From assembly GCA_949825065.1 (NCBI GenBank), contig OX463839.1, forward strand, positions 29,025,540-29,089,539: a stretch of DNA of 64,000 bases. Direction: 5' to 3'. The position numbers and the translations under genes are program-made. Under the pieces are notes generated by a model that did no database searches, was not told the DNA's origin, and saw only the letters and a program-made list of their open reading frames with translations. Within the stretch, counting starts at the first letter, position 1. The number at the start of each line of letters is the position of its first letter. Shown piece by piece: positions 36,601-46,396 of the stretch. This stretch comes from Odontocerum albicorne (lineage: Eukaryota > Arthropoda > Insecta > Trichoptera > Odontoceridae).

Positions 36601-39600
36601 GGCTGTTTGTAACACACCAAGATTCAGTAGTTTAGTAAATAGGCAAGATGTAGGTTCCAAATAGCCAATACTTCATATTCAGAGGAGTCTCGTATGCTCT
36701 TCATATTATGTAAGGAAGCAAATTTATCCTTTATCAACAATTCTTGTAAAATATTACACCGTTTTAGATTTGAGGGAGGTAAGTTTATAGTTTTTTTTAC
36801 TAAACACGAAATTCTTTATATTTGTCACTTTAAGAATAAACTAAATTAAATGTTTTACTTGCTGATAGTTAACCCCAGTTGTTGAAAATGGTAAGAGTAG
36901 TGTGCAACAACCAGCATCCTTGTATATATTGTTTATTATCAGTTGTCAGCCTAGTCAATAGAAAGTTGAGTGATAAAGTCATAAACAGTAAACAATTTGG
37001 TGATGATGCGACAGATGAAATGTTTTTTTTGTTCTGAGATGTGAATTTTTTTCATGTTAAGCGTTTTTTGTTTCATGTTAAAAGAAAATAAATGTTAGAA
37101 ATTACGTAGCATTTTGTTGGGACCAGAATATATTTTCATGTTAAACAATTTCCACTGTATTGGTGTCCTTTGTGGATTATATATATTTGTATATTGGTGC
37201 CCTTTGAGGATGATATAATATTGCAACTGGTCATAATAATTTTAATTTACCCATTAAGTGAACAAAAACAGAGTTCATCCTAATAATAATTTTCAAACTT
37301 CTGTACAATGGGATTATAAAAAAATATAAGCATCATTAGACTGGTACTCTTGTAAAAAGCCGAATGTTGGGTAACAACTAAATATCAAAAATGTAGACGT
37401 GATGTTATTGAATTTCTCATGCTACGATAAATTTCAGGAGTGAATAAGAGTTATAAAATAAGGAATGAGAGGTACTCTAACAGTTGACTCTATTTCACAG
37501 AAATTAAGAGAAACTAGACAATGGTGGTATATACAAAAGTAATCAAGTAAATATGTGGGTAATCAGACACTTGGAATAGAAGTCACTGGAAATGGAGGAA
37601 GGGTTGTCCCAAAAACTGATGGTGAACCTGACTCCGGAGATGGCTTTGAATAGTGCATTAGAGAGTGTTGATTTGTTGTGCTCCCAAGAAAATGGGAAAA
37701 ATGGTGATTGGATTTGGCATCAGTTTTGTAAAATTGCGTGATTAAACAACAGTATGATAGCAACTAGTAAATCTCTCAAATCGGTTAAAATTGAAAAATT
37801 CCACTGAACATGAAGTGTTTCATTATACTGTATGATCCAATATATAACAAAATGTAAGTGTATGACTGCCGACTGCATCATGCCTTGTTAGGCCAAAATT
37901 CCAAATACCACAAAGTCCAATCGATTAAGTATTCCTCAACTTTTAAAAAAATATATATATATTTACTGAAAGTAGCTGCCCCATAGAACTTATCATCCAG
38001 CCTTTAGCGATTTCATAATAATGTGGATATCTGATCAAACATCTCAGGCAGAATTGCCAGCATCAATGCTCTGGTGGATACTCGATTTGTTATAATTTTT
38101 TTACATCTCAGTTTTTAGTTAATTCTCAGATCTGCATCTTGAATTTGGTTAAGCTATTTTTAAATTCTAATTAAAAAACAAAGTATTATTGGATTAATAT
38201 TGTATTATGAAATAGCATTTATAAATTTATTGTAATTATTATTAAGAAATTTTTTATTATCAGAAAAATGAAGGTATGGTAATTTCAAAATATTCTCATT
38301 TTAGATGCCCAATATGTGATAAAAAGTTTTTGAATGAAAGCAACTTTTTAAGACACGTATCCAGACATTCCAATGACAAAGTTGTTAAATATCAGTGTGA
38401 AATATGTTTTAAAGTATTAGGTGGGAAATATTCCTTAAAAAAACATCAGGATGTTCATAAAACCAACAAAGTGAAATTCCCTTGTGATTTGTGTGATAAA
38501 ATGTAAGTCAATTTTTCATATTATATTTAATATTAGTTTTAATACATGTTTCATCCGCATATTAATTTTGATGAAGGTTTTACCACTCTCCAAAATTTTG
38601 TATTTGCCATTTCAAAACTTGACAATGAATTTCAGTAAAATATTGGAGACAAATGTACATTTAGTTTAAAATAAAAGCTGAATATTAGATAATGCTTTTT
38701 GACATCCCCTGAGGATGAAGGTTGCAATGTCTTCGAAATATCAGCTGTCATTTAAGTCAACTCAACAGCAACATCTCTGATTTTTTTTAAACTAGTGGAA
38801 AATAGCCATAAAAATCTTTGAACATAAATTTACATTTGAACAAATTTTAAAATAACAGAGAAGTGATAAACCCACATATCCTGTCGACTGCCATAGTAGA
38901 ATTTACTGAACTTATCACATTAAATGCGCTAAAGCCTTGGAAGTCTTCAAGTGGATTTTTAAATAAATCATTTTCGATTGATGCCGCATGGCAAAGTAGG
39001 TGCACTTGGAATGGTATGACAATATAAAATTATTTTATATGAAAAAAAAACAGTTGTTTCACATGCATGGTAAATAGCTAGCAATAAAAACAAATTGCTT
39101 TGTCTAGGTTCACCTCTACAGGGGCAGTAAAAAACCATACAAAAATTGTTCATCAGAAAGTAAAGCCATATGTTTGTGAAGAATGTGGCCATGCATTTAG
39201 CTCCAAAGCTAATTTGAAAACTCACAAGGTACGACATGGAGAGCAAAAATTCTATTCTTGCCCACATTGTCCAAAGAAGTAAGCAGCCTATCATTTCATC
39301 CTTTGTAAAATAGATAACTAATGTTAAAGTAATGTAACCAAGTGTAAGAATGAATGAACCTGGAAAAAAACCTAGATATGGTGTAACACTGTGCAACATG
39401 CAGATAGATGAAATGATGAAGGTCATTCAATTTAAATGTTTATAAGGTTAATTTACATCAAGGACCAGGATAAAAGACTTTCTGGTTTCGTTCTTGCATG
39501 ACAAAAAATACTGATAATATTTCTGCATTAATTCGTTATAAAGGAATTAAAGTTGTGCAATGCTAGAACCAAATTGCTTAAACACCTTTGGTTATCTTTG

Positions 39601-42600
39601 ATTTTGAATTGTAGCATTTGACCAATCCTTTTTTTTTCAATTTATTTATGTATAATATTATACGTGATATAGAAATATTTTTTAACATTTGAAATGAGTT
39701 AAATTATATTCTTCCATTTCAGGATGAAATCAGTGAGACACTACCAAATTCATTTAGATTGTCACAATGGTGTTAATTACAAATGTCCCGAATGTCCTCA
39801 AATATTCAATTTGAGAAATACCCTTAAAAACCATATGCTCACTCATAGAAATATCAATAGATTTATTTGTGGGTTTTGTAATAAAGGATTTAAATGGAAG
39901 AGCTCTCTTGTGGTGAGTTTATCAAAAATATCTGAACTGCAGTTCAGTTCACTTCAAATTTATTTATATGATGATGAAATTCTATTAACTCATTAAGTCT
40001 TCAATGTCAACTGTTTTTGGAGCTCATAATCAGAATTTTCGTGCCAGTCAGATAAATTGACATTCTAACCATATATAACAAACAGTTGCTAAGATGACCA
40101 TAAGCTTAGTTTTTTTTAATATCAGTGTTAGCTTCATGCAATATTATGCATGAGTAATTAACCTCTCTATGATTTCTATAATATGATATACATATGTAAT
40201 GTGACAAGACGTATTCTCAATATATTGGAATTTTGAAGAGTTTTAAAATTAAGGAATATTAATTGATAATAATACAAAGCAAGTGTACAAAAACAGATAT
40301 TATGTGTAAAAACTCTCCTGAATCATATATGTATATATTAAGAGTACAAATTAGTTCGGTCCGTTTCCAAAAGATGGCTCTGGCTGTTATGAATAGTTCA
40401 TAGTGACAGCCGATTTTGGCGGTTTCAGAGAGGTTAGACATCTGCCAATAATATTCAGTTTATATCGCTTTGAGTTTCATGCAAAAACCTTGTTTTGTAC
40501 AGTGTTGAAAATGTCGAATTGTGTGTTAACCAAGCAGCATTTGCGGGAGGTTTTAATTTTCTGCTTTAATTGTAAGAAAAGTGCAGCTGAAGCCCATCGA
40601 ATGCTTGTCGAAGTTTATGGTGACGCTGCTCCAACTGATAAATCATGAAGGGAATGGTTTCGACGTTTCAAGGAAGGAGATTTCAGCGTCGAAGACAAGC
40701 ATCGCTCTGGACAGCTAAAAAAATTCGAGAACAAAGAATTAGAGGCATTACTCGTAAAAGATCAGAGTCAAACACAAGAGGAGCTTGCAGAATCATTAGG
40801 AGTGACTCAACAAGCCGTTTCCGTACGATTGAGAGACATGGGAATGATTCAAAAACAAGGAAATTGGGTGCCTTATGAACTGAAACCGAGAGACTTTAAA
40901 GGCGATTTTTCACTTGCGAGCAGTGTTGATTCAAAGGCAACAAAGAAAAGGTTTTTTGCACCGGATTGTAACTGGAGATGAGAAGTGGATATTCTACGAC
41001 AACCCCAAGAAGAAAAAATACTACGCTAAGCCCGGTCAATCGTTGCCATCGACCTCAACATCAACACCAAAACCGAACATACATGGTTCGAAGATCATGC
41101 TCTGTATCTGGTGGGACCAAAGAGGTGTTGTTTACTATGAGGTGCTGACACCTGGCGATTCCATTATGGGCGAACGGTATCGGCTACAATTAATTTGTTT
41201 GAGCCGTGCATTGCGAGAAAAACGGCCGGAATACGAGCAAAGACATGATAAAGTTATTCTTCTCCATGACAACGCTCAGCCTCATGTCGCAAAAGTCGTA
41301 AAAAAATGTTTGGAAACGCTCAAATGGGATGTATATTTGTATATGTGTATGTATGTATGTATGTGTATATGTATATGATCTGTTCCAATTTTTTATAAAA
41401 TAATATAGATTTTGGTTCATAATGCATTTTTTTTTTTTTATTTCCTATAAAAATTCTTAGATAAAAATAAAAGTACAAAACAATGTAATAATAAACACCC
41501 ACAATCAAATAGATTCGAACCCACCATCTTTTTTGTCGTTTTTTTATTGCGCTTATTGCTATTCTTTATTATATAAAAAAGAGCTAGGGAAATTCTTGAG
41601 AGAGCAACTTCAGTCATTTTTCGCAAAGGACTTAATCGCACCATGAATCTTGATGTGGACATGGTTTCTTGTCGCGGAGTAGCGTCTGGGCTGAATCCGA
41701 ACAATGATTCTGAATCTCGATATGAGTCCATTCGAATAATCTCAGTGAGTACTACTCTGAACAGTAAAGCATTTTTTTTGGCCGTATAACGAAACATTGT
41801 GGGCCGTAAATCGAAAAAGTGCCACAATTAAAAAAGGCCGTTATAGCAAAATGTCGTATAAAGAGCGGCCGTATAGCGAGGTATAGGTGTACTATAAAAC
41901 GTCTATATCAGCTCAGCACTCTTAACGGTTAATCAAATCTTCAAACTCTTCTGACTTTACTCCTTCAGATTCGCAATTTTTCATTTCTATGATGCTTTTA
42001 ATAAAGTTTTCTTTTTTAATATTTTTTGTTAATTCATAATGAGATATGACCAAAGCTATGGAAAAAAATGTGTAGATAGTGAGGTATTACTCATGCACAA
42101 GAAATGATGATAGAAAACTGTGAAAGGAAAGTAATACGATATATTGGTGAATAAATAAATATTGAAGCTAGTTGAGAAATTCTGCTATTTGCATAGTAAC
42201 ATATTTTCTCAGATAATAGAGTTAAGGATATCGAATGACGTGTAGTGATAGTTAATAGTAACATATTTTCTCAGATAATAGAGTTAAGGATATCGGATGA
42301 CGTGTAGTGATAGTTAATAGTAACATATTTTCTCAGTAATAGAGTTAAGGATATTGAATGATGTGTAGTGATAGTTAATAGTAACATATTTTCTCAGATA
42401 ATAGAGTTAAGGATATTGAATGACGTGTAGTGATAGTTAATAGGAAACAAAGTCATAGTCTGCTATAGTATTTTGGTGGCAATTTTCCTGTATGAATGTG
42501 AAACATGGATATAGAAGAAGACTAGAGGAACTGAATCAATGCTGTAAAAATGCATGCCTGAGACAAATACATGGAGGGGCAATGTACGACAATCTTATGT

Positions 42601-44691
42601 GTTGCGTAAAATGAAGAAGAGCACTTTGAGATGGTTTGGACATGTGGATTGAATGAAGAAAGACTAACAAAACATAAACATAGTGCAAATGTGAGTGGAA
42701 TGCGTGTGAGAGAAGACCAAGGAAAGTGTGGTTGGATTAAGTGAACTGTATTCTTAAAGTACATGTAGAAAGTCCGAGAAATCATAAAAGTTGTATGAGA
42801 ATAGTGTATGAATGTGGAAGAGGCTTAGGATGTGCATCGATATAGGAAAGTCTGATGCACTCTCCTGTCTGCCTACCCCGACAGGGAGATGGCGTGATGC
42901 TATGTATGTACAAACACTTAACATACTTCATTTGCGTACAGTTTCAATGGATTGATTAATTTCTCAAAGAAAATGATAGTCAAACTTGGAAACACATACA
43001 TTAGCAAACAAGCATTTTCCATTTTAGAAAGAATACATTTTCATCTCAATTGACTAATGAGCATGGTTCAATTAGAATATGCTACTCAGGTTTGAAAGTT
43101 GTTTTAGAAAAGTTAGCTAAGGAAGAACAGCCACTAGTCACATTAAGCAGGAAAAGAGTGATAAATAAAGAGTATTTTATTCATACTCGTTTTGTGAATA
43201 ATTTTTTTATTTGGTTTTATGAAATATTTTTGTTTCATATCTCGTATTTTAGATATTTTTGTGTTATTTATACTCTGTATTTATACACAGTTGCAGCCAT
43301 ATTATTATTTGATCCTGAAAAGGCTGTCAACTTCAATTTGAGCTGTACAACTGGAAAACATTTGCTTAAGATTTTTTCCACATAGGTCACCTTTTACTTT
43401 CTTTCGTAATTATTGAAGAACATAAAGTACTTTTTAAATGTGATTTAAATAACTTTAAAGAACATGAGATAATTTATCTGTCTTGTTTTCATTTTATCGG
43501 CAAAACATTTTCCTATTATTCATCAGCATAATGTTTTCCTATTTTCATATTATTTTTTTATTATTAAGGCTTCCGTGGTCTTGTTAATAAGACACCTGTC
43601 TTCTGATCCAGGGGTTGCGGGTTCAATTCTTGTTGGTACCCAATTGTTTTTAAAATAGGGTTTCAGTCTGATTTTCACTTAAGGCCTCTTTAACATTTTT
43701 ATAGTTGGTTGGAAGAGATTGTTACATGGTAATAATCCTACCTGGTTGTATTATATATAATGAAAGTATAATACAATGCACACCATCAACTTCCATTTGG
43801 ATATCCCCAGGCTTAAGGTATTTTTGGAAAACAATATTATGTTGAACAGCAGTTTAATACAGCATTAGCAATCATGAAATTTATTTTTTGATTTGGGCAA
43901 TCATAATTCAAAAATATGATTGTGACAATTTCGCTCAAAAAAACCTTTCATATAACTATTAAGTATGGTTTGGCGAAAGCCAAACTTTAGATAGAGATAA
44001 AGGAACAAATGGAATGGTACTTACAGGTTTAGTTGTGATGGCGCGGAAGTCGTTTCGAGCTAAAAGGTTGACACTTGTACACCACACTTAACTTATTATA
44101 CTGCACACTTCATTTATTATAATGTTTAACGGGTTTAAATGAGTTCTTATAATATACACCCTTGAGTTACGTGAGAAATCGTCACCTTTTCATTGCACTG
44201 TACACTCGTCCGGGTCGATGACACTCCCGACACGCGTGGATGGCGACTGACCGTCTCGGGGATGACACACGCCGCGCGCGTGGACGGCCATCTGGTCTAC
44301 CCCCACATCACGGTCACGTTCCGCCCGCGTGGATCTGAGCTGATTTTACGTCACGCCGGTTTTGGCGTGAACAAAGTAAATTTTAAAGGCTGTATTTCAG
44401 AAAATCAATAGCATCTTAATTTGCCAATAGTATCGAATTAAATATTTTTCAACTTTAGAGCTCGTATAACCTAAATAGCTTGTATAATGTAATTTTTAAT
44501 TCATGGTTACATATTTTCAGACTCATGTAAATATTCATATTGGAGCAACACCTTTTGCCTGCCCGTGGTGTCCAAGAACATTTTCAGATCGTTCCAATTG
44601 TAGATTACATAAGAGAAAGCATCACCCTGACGAGTTGAAGGAATATGAAACTAGACATGGAATTTGGCATGGTATGGTAAAATATTGTTGA
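24646..44691 (+). CDS. Gene 2: ZAD-C2H2 zinc-finger protein, complete
   Basis: Exons: 24646-24789, 30000-30258, 34335-34536, 35995-36171, 38305-38502, 39108-39278, 39723-39912, 44521-44691. All junctions are GT-AG, phases are 0,1,2,2,2,2,0, and the total of 1512 nt gives 503 residues plus stop. ZAD: CRLC in exon 1 and CEGC in exon 2. Then an acidic stretch (KSEDDDNFCDEDF), a Lys-rich linker (exon 3), and ten fingers in exons 4-8. The second finger is CX1C (CSCNKY). Finger 9 is split by the phase-0 intron 7, and finger 10 (CPWCPRTF) is followed by HPDELKEYE. No linker of TGEKP type is seen. Expected in the nucleus as a DNA-binding regulator; targets unknown. Introns 1 and 7 are large and full of transposons. 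The ATG chosen is the first before CRLC. Confidence 0.93.
24905..24980 (+). repeat. SINE-1 tail with (AAAT)n end
   Basis: TTGGTTGGAAGAGATTGCCA followed within 40 bp by an AAATAAATAAATAAAT run. This is a short copy of the tail found at 43720, in intron 1 of gene 2. Confidence 0.5.
24981..26315. other. Gene 2 intron 1, mostly unrecognised
   Basis: AT-rich. At about 25855-25930 the minus strand reads as a decayed LINE C-terminal segment (LVAENRDVWRRKIQEGKAQ), which resembles the end of RTE/CR1-like ORF2 proteins. Nothing else could be supported. Confidence 0.35.
26316..27406 (-). mobile_element. mariner element, family B, copy 2 (internal deletion)
   Basis: Both ends carry the family B terminal repeat (GTACAAATTA...) with TA at 26314-26315 and 27407-27408. 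It is about 215 bp shorter than copy 1; the missing part is the N-terminal coding region. It lies in intron 1 of gene 2, opposite to the gene. Confidence 0.92.
26395..27351 (-). pseudogene. mariner family B transposase, N-terminally deleted, otherwise open
   Basis: An open frame of 318 residues. It lacks the first 38 or so residues of the family protein: MVHS comes from former 5' untranslated sequence joined to DAAPTDKSCREWF. The second helix-turn-helix (EELAESLGVTQQAVSVR) is intact. So are the catalytic motifs VTGDEKWIFY, LLHDNARPHVTK and SPDIAPSDYWLF, with D34D spacing. The C-terminus (GRYFN) is complete. Lacking half of its DNA-binding domain, it probably cannot bind the element ends properly, but the catalytic core is unbroken. 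Listed as a pseudogene because of that deletion. Confidence 0.85.
27757..28860 (+). pseudogene. LINE endonuclease-linker relic with a SINE inserted
   Basis: Across frames this reads as the AP-endonuclease part of a LINE: WNIWRGMNQKINEL, then VGATISEWLWECMKESEFVS, then DLNA and VGVKRDGFELVLGKFGD near 28240-28320. A more C-terminal linker part follows at 28630-28860 (ALRIACERLQDDVKKECR). Many stops and shifts. A tRNA-derived SINE sits between the two halves. Probably the same family as the RWFGHV tails elsewhere in the window. Confidence 0.6.
28401..28562 (+). repeat. SINE-3, tRNA-derived
   Basis: A well-preserved polymerase III head: A-box-like GTGTGGTAACGCACTGG and a perfect B box GTTCGAACCC at 28451-28460. 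It then has an unrelated body (GTGTTCGAGGGTATAAGGAT) and a weak A-rich end. The 3' half does not fold as a tRNA acceptor, so this is a SINE and not a tRNA gene. Confidence 0.65.
29060..29981 (+). mobile_element. mariner element, family C, internally deleted
   Basis: Terminal repeats are CTACCTTGATCAAAAAGTTT on the left and, inverted, CTACCGTGATCAAAAAGTTT on the right, with TA at 29058-29059 and 29982-29983. Length is 922 bp, about 400 short. Its right end lies 18 bp from the splice acceptor of gene 2 exon 2. Confidence 0.9.
29266..29928 (+). pseudogene. mariner family C transposase, deleted and frameshifted
   Basis: It starts MVSTVHQRVCIKFYVKNGFN. After a small deletion it reads through a second helix-turn-helix (NRKLTIRELAEDFNIAYGSA) to FMQKK. 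The central catalytic part, with the first two Asp residues, is missing. The sequence resumes at SPDLAPCDFFLFNRLKK, which holds the third catalytic Asp, and ends VAVDGEYFEGD. A TAG interrupts IEY near the C-terminus. Not functional. Confidence 0.85.
30431..30725 (+). repeat. LINE 3'-end fragment (RWFGHV type)
   Basis: It reads as WFGHVERMKEERLKAQ, then GRRVRERPRIVWLDQVNDN, then RNRRSCMTKCV in broken frame, and ends with the family tail CTCTGCCCTACTCAACGGGG. It lies in intron 2 of gene 2. Confidence 0.65.
30713..31316 (+). mobile_element. Tc1-like transposon fragment
   Basis: The left part ATACCCCCGCTCATAAGTCT resembles a Tc1-type terminal repeat after TA. At 31110 an ORF begins MVKTRKYYTEIRSMIVACSN and includes VREIAREMKIPRRIVF and ENRSGRPKVL, matching the helix-turn-helix and GRPK motif of Tc1-like transposases. 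The catalytic domain and the right end are missing. Confidence 0.45.
31554..31860. mobile_element. hAT-type MITE
   Basis: Ends are CAAGAGTTCTCAAA on the left and, inverted, CAAGAGTTCCCAAA on the right. Flanks are 8 bp: AATTTAAC at 31546-31553 and ATTTAAAC at 31861-31868, a slightly degraded target duplication. The inside has GACCCCCTGGGGTCGATTTG, GGGGTCGACGG and a run of nine C, typical of the ends of a widespread ZBED-like hAT family. No ORF. Confidence 0.7.
31869..32880. other. Gene 2 intron 2, little recognisable
   Basis: AT-rich. On the minus strand at about 32035-32125 there is a decayed LINE C-terminal motif (GTLRWIGHIKRKSC). Otherwise nothing supportable. Confidence 0.35.
32911..34084 (-). 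pseudogene. 5'-truncated LINE with reverse transcriptase and poly(A)
   Basis: On the minus strand the RT part runs 34081-33392: DHDILLKKMHKLGFSDN, GIPQGSNLGPLLFLILIDDI and the active-site LFADDLK, then a thumb region. A frameshift near 33400 moves the C-terminus to 33304-32993 (NHPLFYIPTYRTN, MAKHSVTRGIEILNQL). The copy ends at a 27-base T run at 32910-32936, which is the poly(A) tail of a minus-strand insertion. The endonuclease and everything 5' of RT domain 2 are missing, a normal 5' truncation. It lies in intron 2 of gene 2. Confidence 0.85.
34593..34872. repeat. 47-bp tandem repeat, six units
   Basis: Units start at 34593, 34640, 34683, 34730, 34777 and 34825, each built on CTATAATCTGGTGAATGTCC followed by AAACATCAGAGGCAGCATTA. 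They diverge moderately and one is 4 bp short. It lies in intron 3 of gene 2. A lone diverged unit appears at about 38015-38065. Confidence 0.85.
34873..35446. other. Gene 2 intron 3 spacer
   Basis: AT-rich intron DNA with no repeat or gene I can support. The short minus-strand open frame at 35031-35324 has no motif. Confidence 0.3.
35451..35875. mobile_element. piggyBac-type MITE
   Basis: Exact 12-bp terminal inverted repeats CCACTTAATGCT and AGCATTAAGTGG, each bordered by TTAA (35447-35450 and 35876-35879). Length is 425 bp with no transposase. Its right end is about 120 bp before exon 4 of gene 2. Confidence 0.85.
36172..38304. other. Gene 2 intron 4: LINE scraps and unknown repeat
   Basis: About 36205-36660 is a GC-richer, unclassified stretch, probably a repeat because its composition differs from its surroundings. 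About 37345-37640 reads in broken frames as LINE C-terminal sequence (ECWVTTKYQK, then SQKLRETRQWWYGHVK-like). A diverged single unit of the 47-bp repeat lies at about 38015-38065. The rest is plain AT-rich intron. Confidence 0.4.
38503..39107. other. Gene 2 intron 5 with a hammerhead-like motif
   Basis: At 38709-38738 the sequence CTGAGGA, a GAAG/CTTC stem and GAAA follow in the order of a hammerhead core. Otherwise AT-rich intron. Confidence 0.3.
40338..41332 (+). mobile_element. mariner element, family B, copy 3 (3' truncated)
   Basis: The left end is intact (GTACAAATTAGTTCGGTCCG; TA at 40336-40337). The sequence follows copy 1 to CTCAAATGGGATG and then breaks into a TATG-rich microsatellite (about 41333-41376), so the third catalytic region and right end are lost. 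It lies in intron 7 of gene 2. Confidence 0.9.
40511..41332 (+). pseudogene. mariner family B transposase, copy 3, broken
   Basis: It starts MSNCVLTKQHLREVL. A TGA at 40647-40649 replaces the Cys of DKSCREWF. A base is lost at GAGACTTTAAAGG near 40895, and extra bases lie near 40922 (GAGCAGTGTTGATTC). The frame then opens again through VTGDEKWIFYDNP and LLHDNAQPHVAK before truncation, so only the first two catalytic Asp residues remain. Confidence 0.88.
41765..41932 (-). mobile_element. pogo/Tigger-like end and a piggyBac-like end
   Basis: Read on the minus strand, CACCTATACCTCGCTATACG is followed by repeated motifs GCTATAACGGCC and GTTATACGGCC, the style of pogo/Tigger terminal and subterminal repeats. 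Just right of it, AGCACTCTTAACGGTTAA (ending at 41932) resembles the right end of the piggyBac element at 11442-12515. Partners for either end were not found. Confidence 0.4.
42196..42443. repeat. 62-bp tandem repeat, four units
   Basis: Units start at 42196, 42258, 42320 and 42381. Each contains GTAACATATTTTCTCAGATA and later GACGTGTAGTGATAGTTAAT. Units differ at only a few bases, so the array is young. It lies in intron 7 of gene 2, directly before a LINE tail. Confidence 0.9.
42475..42905 (+). repeat. LINE 3'-end fragment (RWFGHV type)
   Basis: Broken frames read ECETWI, then RKMKKSTLRWFGHVD near 42605, then a segment ending RPRKVWLD, then MNVEEA-like sequence. The tail is CTGCCTACCCCGACAGGGAG ATGGCG. 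This is the best-preserved tail of the family in the window. Confidence 0.7.
43566..43790 (+). repeat. SINE-1, fullest copy
   Basis: The tRNA-like head has an A-box-like TGGTCTTGTTAATAAGAC and a B box GGTTCAATTCT. The body is CAGTCTGATTTTCACTTAAG, and the tail is TTGGTTGGAAGAGATTG, then CCTACCTGGTTGTATTATAT and AATGAAAGTATAATACAATG. This order defines the family recognised at 188, 9060, 24905, 44770, 46530-47010, 48510 and 58450. Confidence 0.65.
43960..44411. other. Unclassified GC-rich island in gene 2 intron 7
   Basis: 44190-44350 is markedly GC-rich with many CG dinucleotides, inside AT-rich intron. It starts near a perfect hairpin at 43968-43985 (GTTTGGC-GAAA-GCCAAAC) and ends near another, CACGCC-GGTTTT-GGCGTG. 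A 72-codon frame (44193-44411) runs through it and includes VYPHITVTFRPRGSEL, but I recognise no family. It could be a transposon fragment or a captured piece of unrelated DNA. Confidence 0.4.
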
Positions 44692-45205
44692 TGATTTTTT
44701 AAAATTATAATTAACATTATAAGATTTTTCCATAATGACCAAGTACTTGTTGATGTGTGTATTTATTTATTTTTATTCTCTTGTGTATATGGTTAAACAT
44801 GGTACATTTGGCGGGCTTATTGTTGTACAGCAATTTCTTCCAACCAACCAGCTCATCTTGAATACATTAAACTATTTTAATCCATGACAGATTTTACAAA
44901 AAAATATATACTAGCTTAAATTTAAGTAAAAAAAGAAAAATAAATGACAGGAAAAGAATTTGTTCAAACAGAGGAAAGGAATTCGTTCAAGAATAAGGAA
45001 GGGAACCAAAGGAAAGTTAGGATGAAAGGATATTCTGAGTGATGAAATAAATTGGAAGGTCTTTGATAGGAGACGTCGACTTCCCATGACAATTGATTGT
45101 GATTTCCGTCGACCGTTTTCTTTAGACCATTTCATGATGTAGTTGAAGTCATAATTCATGATAGCAGCAGTAGATAAAATATCAGGAATGGAAGCAAGTG
45201 TGCAG
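44692..45205. other. Downstream of gene 2, SINE-1 tail
   Basis: A reverse-strand SINE-1 tail is at about 44790-44865 (the plus strand contains CAATTTCTTCCAACCAACCA). No clear polyadenylation signal stands out from the AT-rich background. The minus strand at 44911-45237 shows no motif. Confidence 0.4.
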
Positions 45206-45394
45206 TTAAATATTGTTTGCATATAGATGATATTCACTCCACGGCTGTCTAGTTATGGAGTCAATGAAGATTGAAAATAGAAATGGTGACTGTATTCTAC
45301 TCTGTGGTATGCCAACAGTCAGCAGAATCTCATCGGACAGTGGGTGTGAGAATTTAACTTGTTGTTTACACCCATTCAAGTAGTTTTTAACCAT
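45206..45394 (-). pseudogene. Non-LTR reverse transcriptase fragment
   Basis: It reads GIPQSRIQSPFLFSIFID and then EYHLYANNI, a degraded copy of the GIPQGS...SPLLF and YADD blocks of LINE reverse transcriptases. The active site is mutated (YANN). Only about 60 residues remain. Confidence 0.6.
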
Positions 45395-45398
45395 TTCA

Positions 45399-46090
45399 AG
45401 GTGTATCCCTCGTTATACGAGATTTTGTTATAACGCTATTTAAATAAAATTAAGAAAGAAAAATATACAAAGATTTGAATTTTGCAATCAACCTATCAGG
45501 GAGGTTTAAGGACCAGAATAATATTGAAGAATTGATACAAATACACACTATGGAACTCTTTTTGAAACTAAGAATAAAATGAATGATAAAATCCATGTGT
45601 TGTGCTTGTCAAAAAACTTTTGACAAAACATATGGTCGAATTGTTTCAGCATACTCGTATTGATAGTGTAATTAAGTTCTTTGAAGAGAATGATCCTAAA
45701 TATGGATAAAAATGCCAAAGTTGGCAAAGAAATTCAGATTGCCTTAGCTTGTTACAAAGAATTCAAGAATAGAAATCAGAAAAGTGCTGCACCTTAACTT
45801 TCTTATCAATTAAAAAAAACTGAAAATCGTCTTCAAGACAGCAGGATAATGATGAGCCAGATCTCCCAGACCCAGTCGATTCATTTCTTGATTGAAAGGA
45901 ATAAGCAATGTAAGCTCTCTAATTGAAAATATAAATGATAATTGTTTTTTTACTATTTTTAGGTTGAACCAATCCCTATCTCATCTAGATTAAAATCAAT
46001 TTACTTTACGTGTTACGCAATTTTTAAACTATAGGTATCCCTCGCATTATGGAATTAACCATTTAATTCCATAACGCGAGGGATACCTAT
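45399..46090. mobile_element. pogo/Tigger-like element, decayed
   Basis: The left end AGGTGTATCCCTCGTTATAC and the inverted right end ATAGGTATCCCTCGCGTTAT share the core GTATCCCTCG typical of Tigger/pogo terminal repeats. The middle is decayed and no transposase can be read with confidence. The right end carries a tight 28-bp palindrome (46031-46058 with 46063-46090). Confidence 0.5.
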
Positions 46091-46396
46091 ATTGTAATTT
46101 GTGTACTATATATTAAATAGTATATTCTTTGTTGACTCTTCTAAACAGAAAAAAATATTATTTTGCATTCTTTTTGAATATTTTGATAGAAATAAAAATA
46201 TTTTAAAGATGAAATTGTGCTTGTACGGGTATTGTATCAAAATGTTTTTTTTTCAGGCAAAATAAATTGTATAAATAAAACTAAAAAAACTTACCTAGAT
46301 GTTCCTTTAGAGCATTTTAATACAACACCTTATATTCATCCAAATTTGGACACTGGCAAGTCAGAAGGAAAGAATTAAGTAAAATAAATAAATTGT

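Noticed and set aside
38968..39426. 152-codon minus-strand frame
   Set aside because: It overlaps gene 2 exon 6 in antisense; the plus strand has clear zinc fingers and splice sites.
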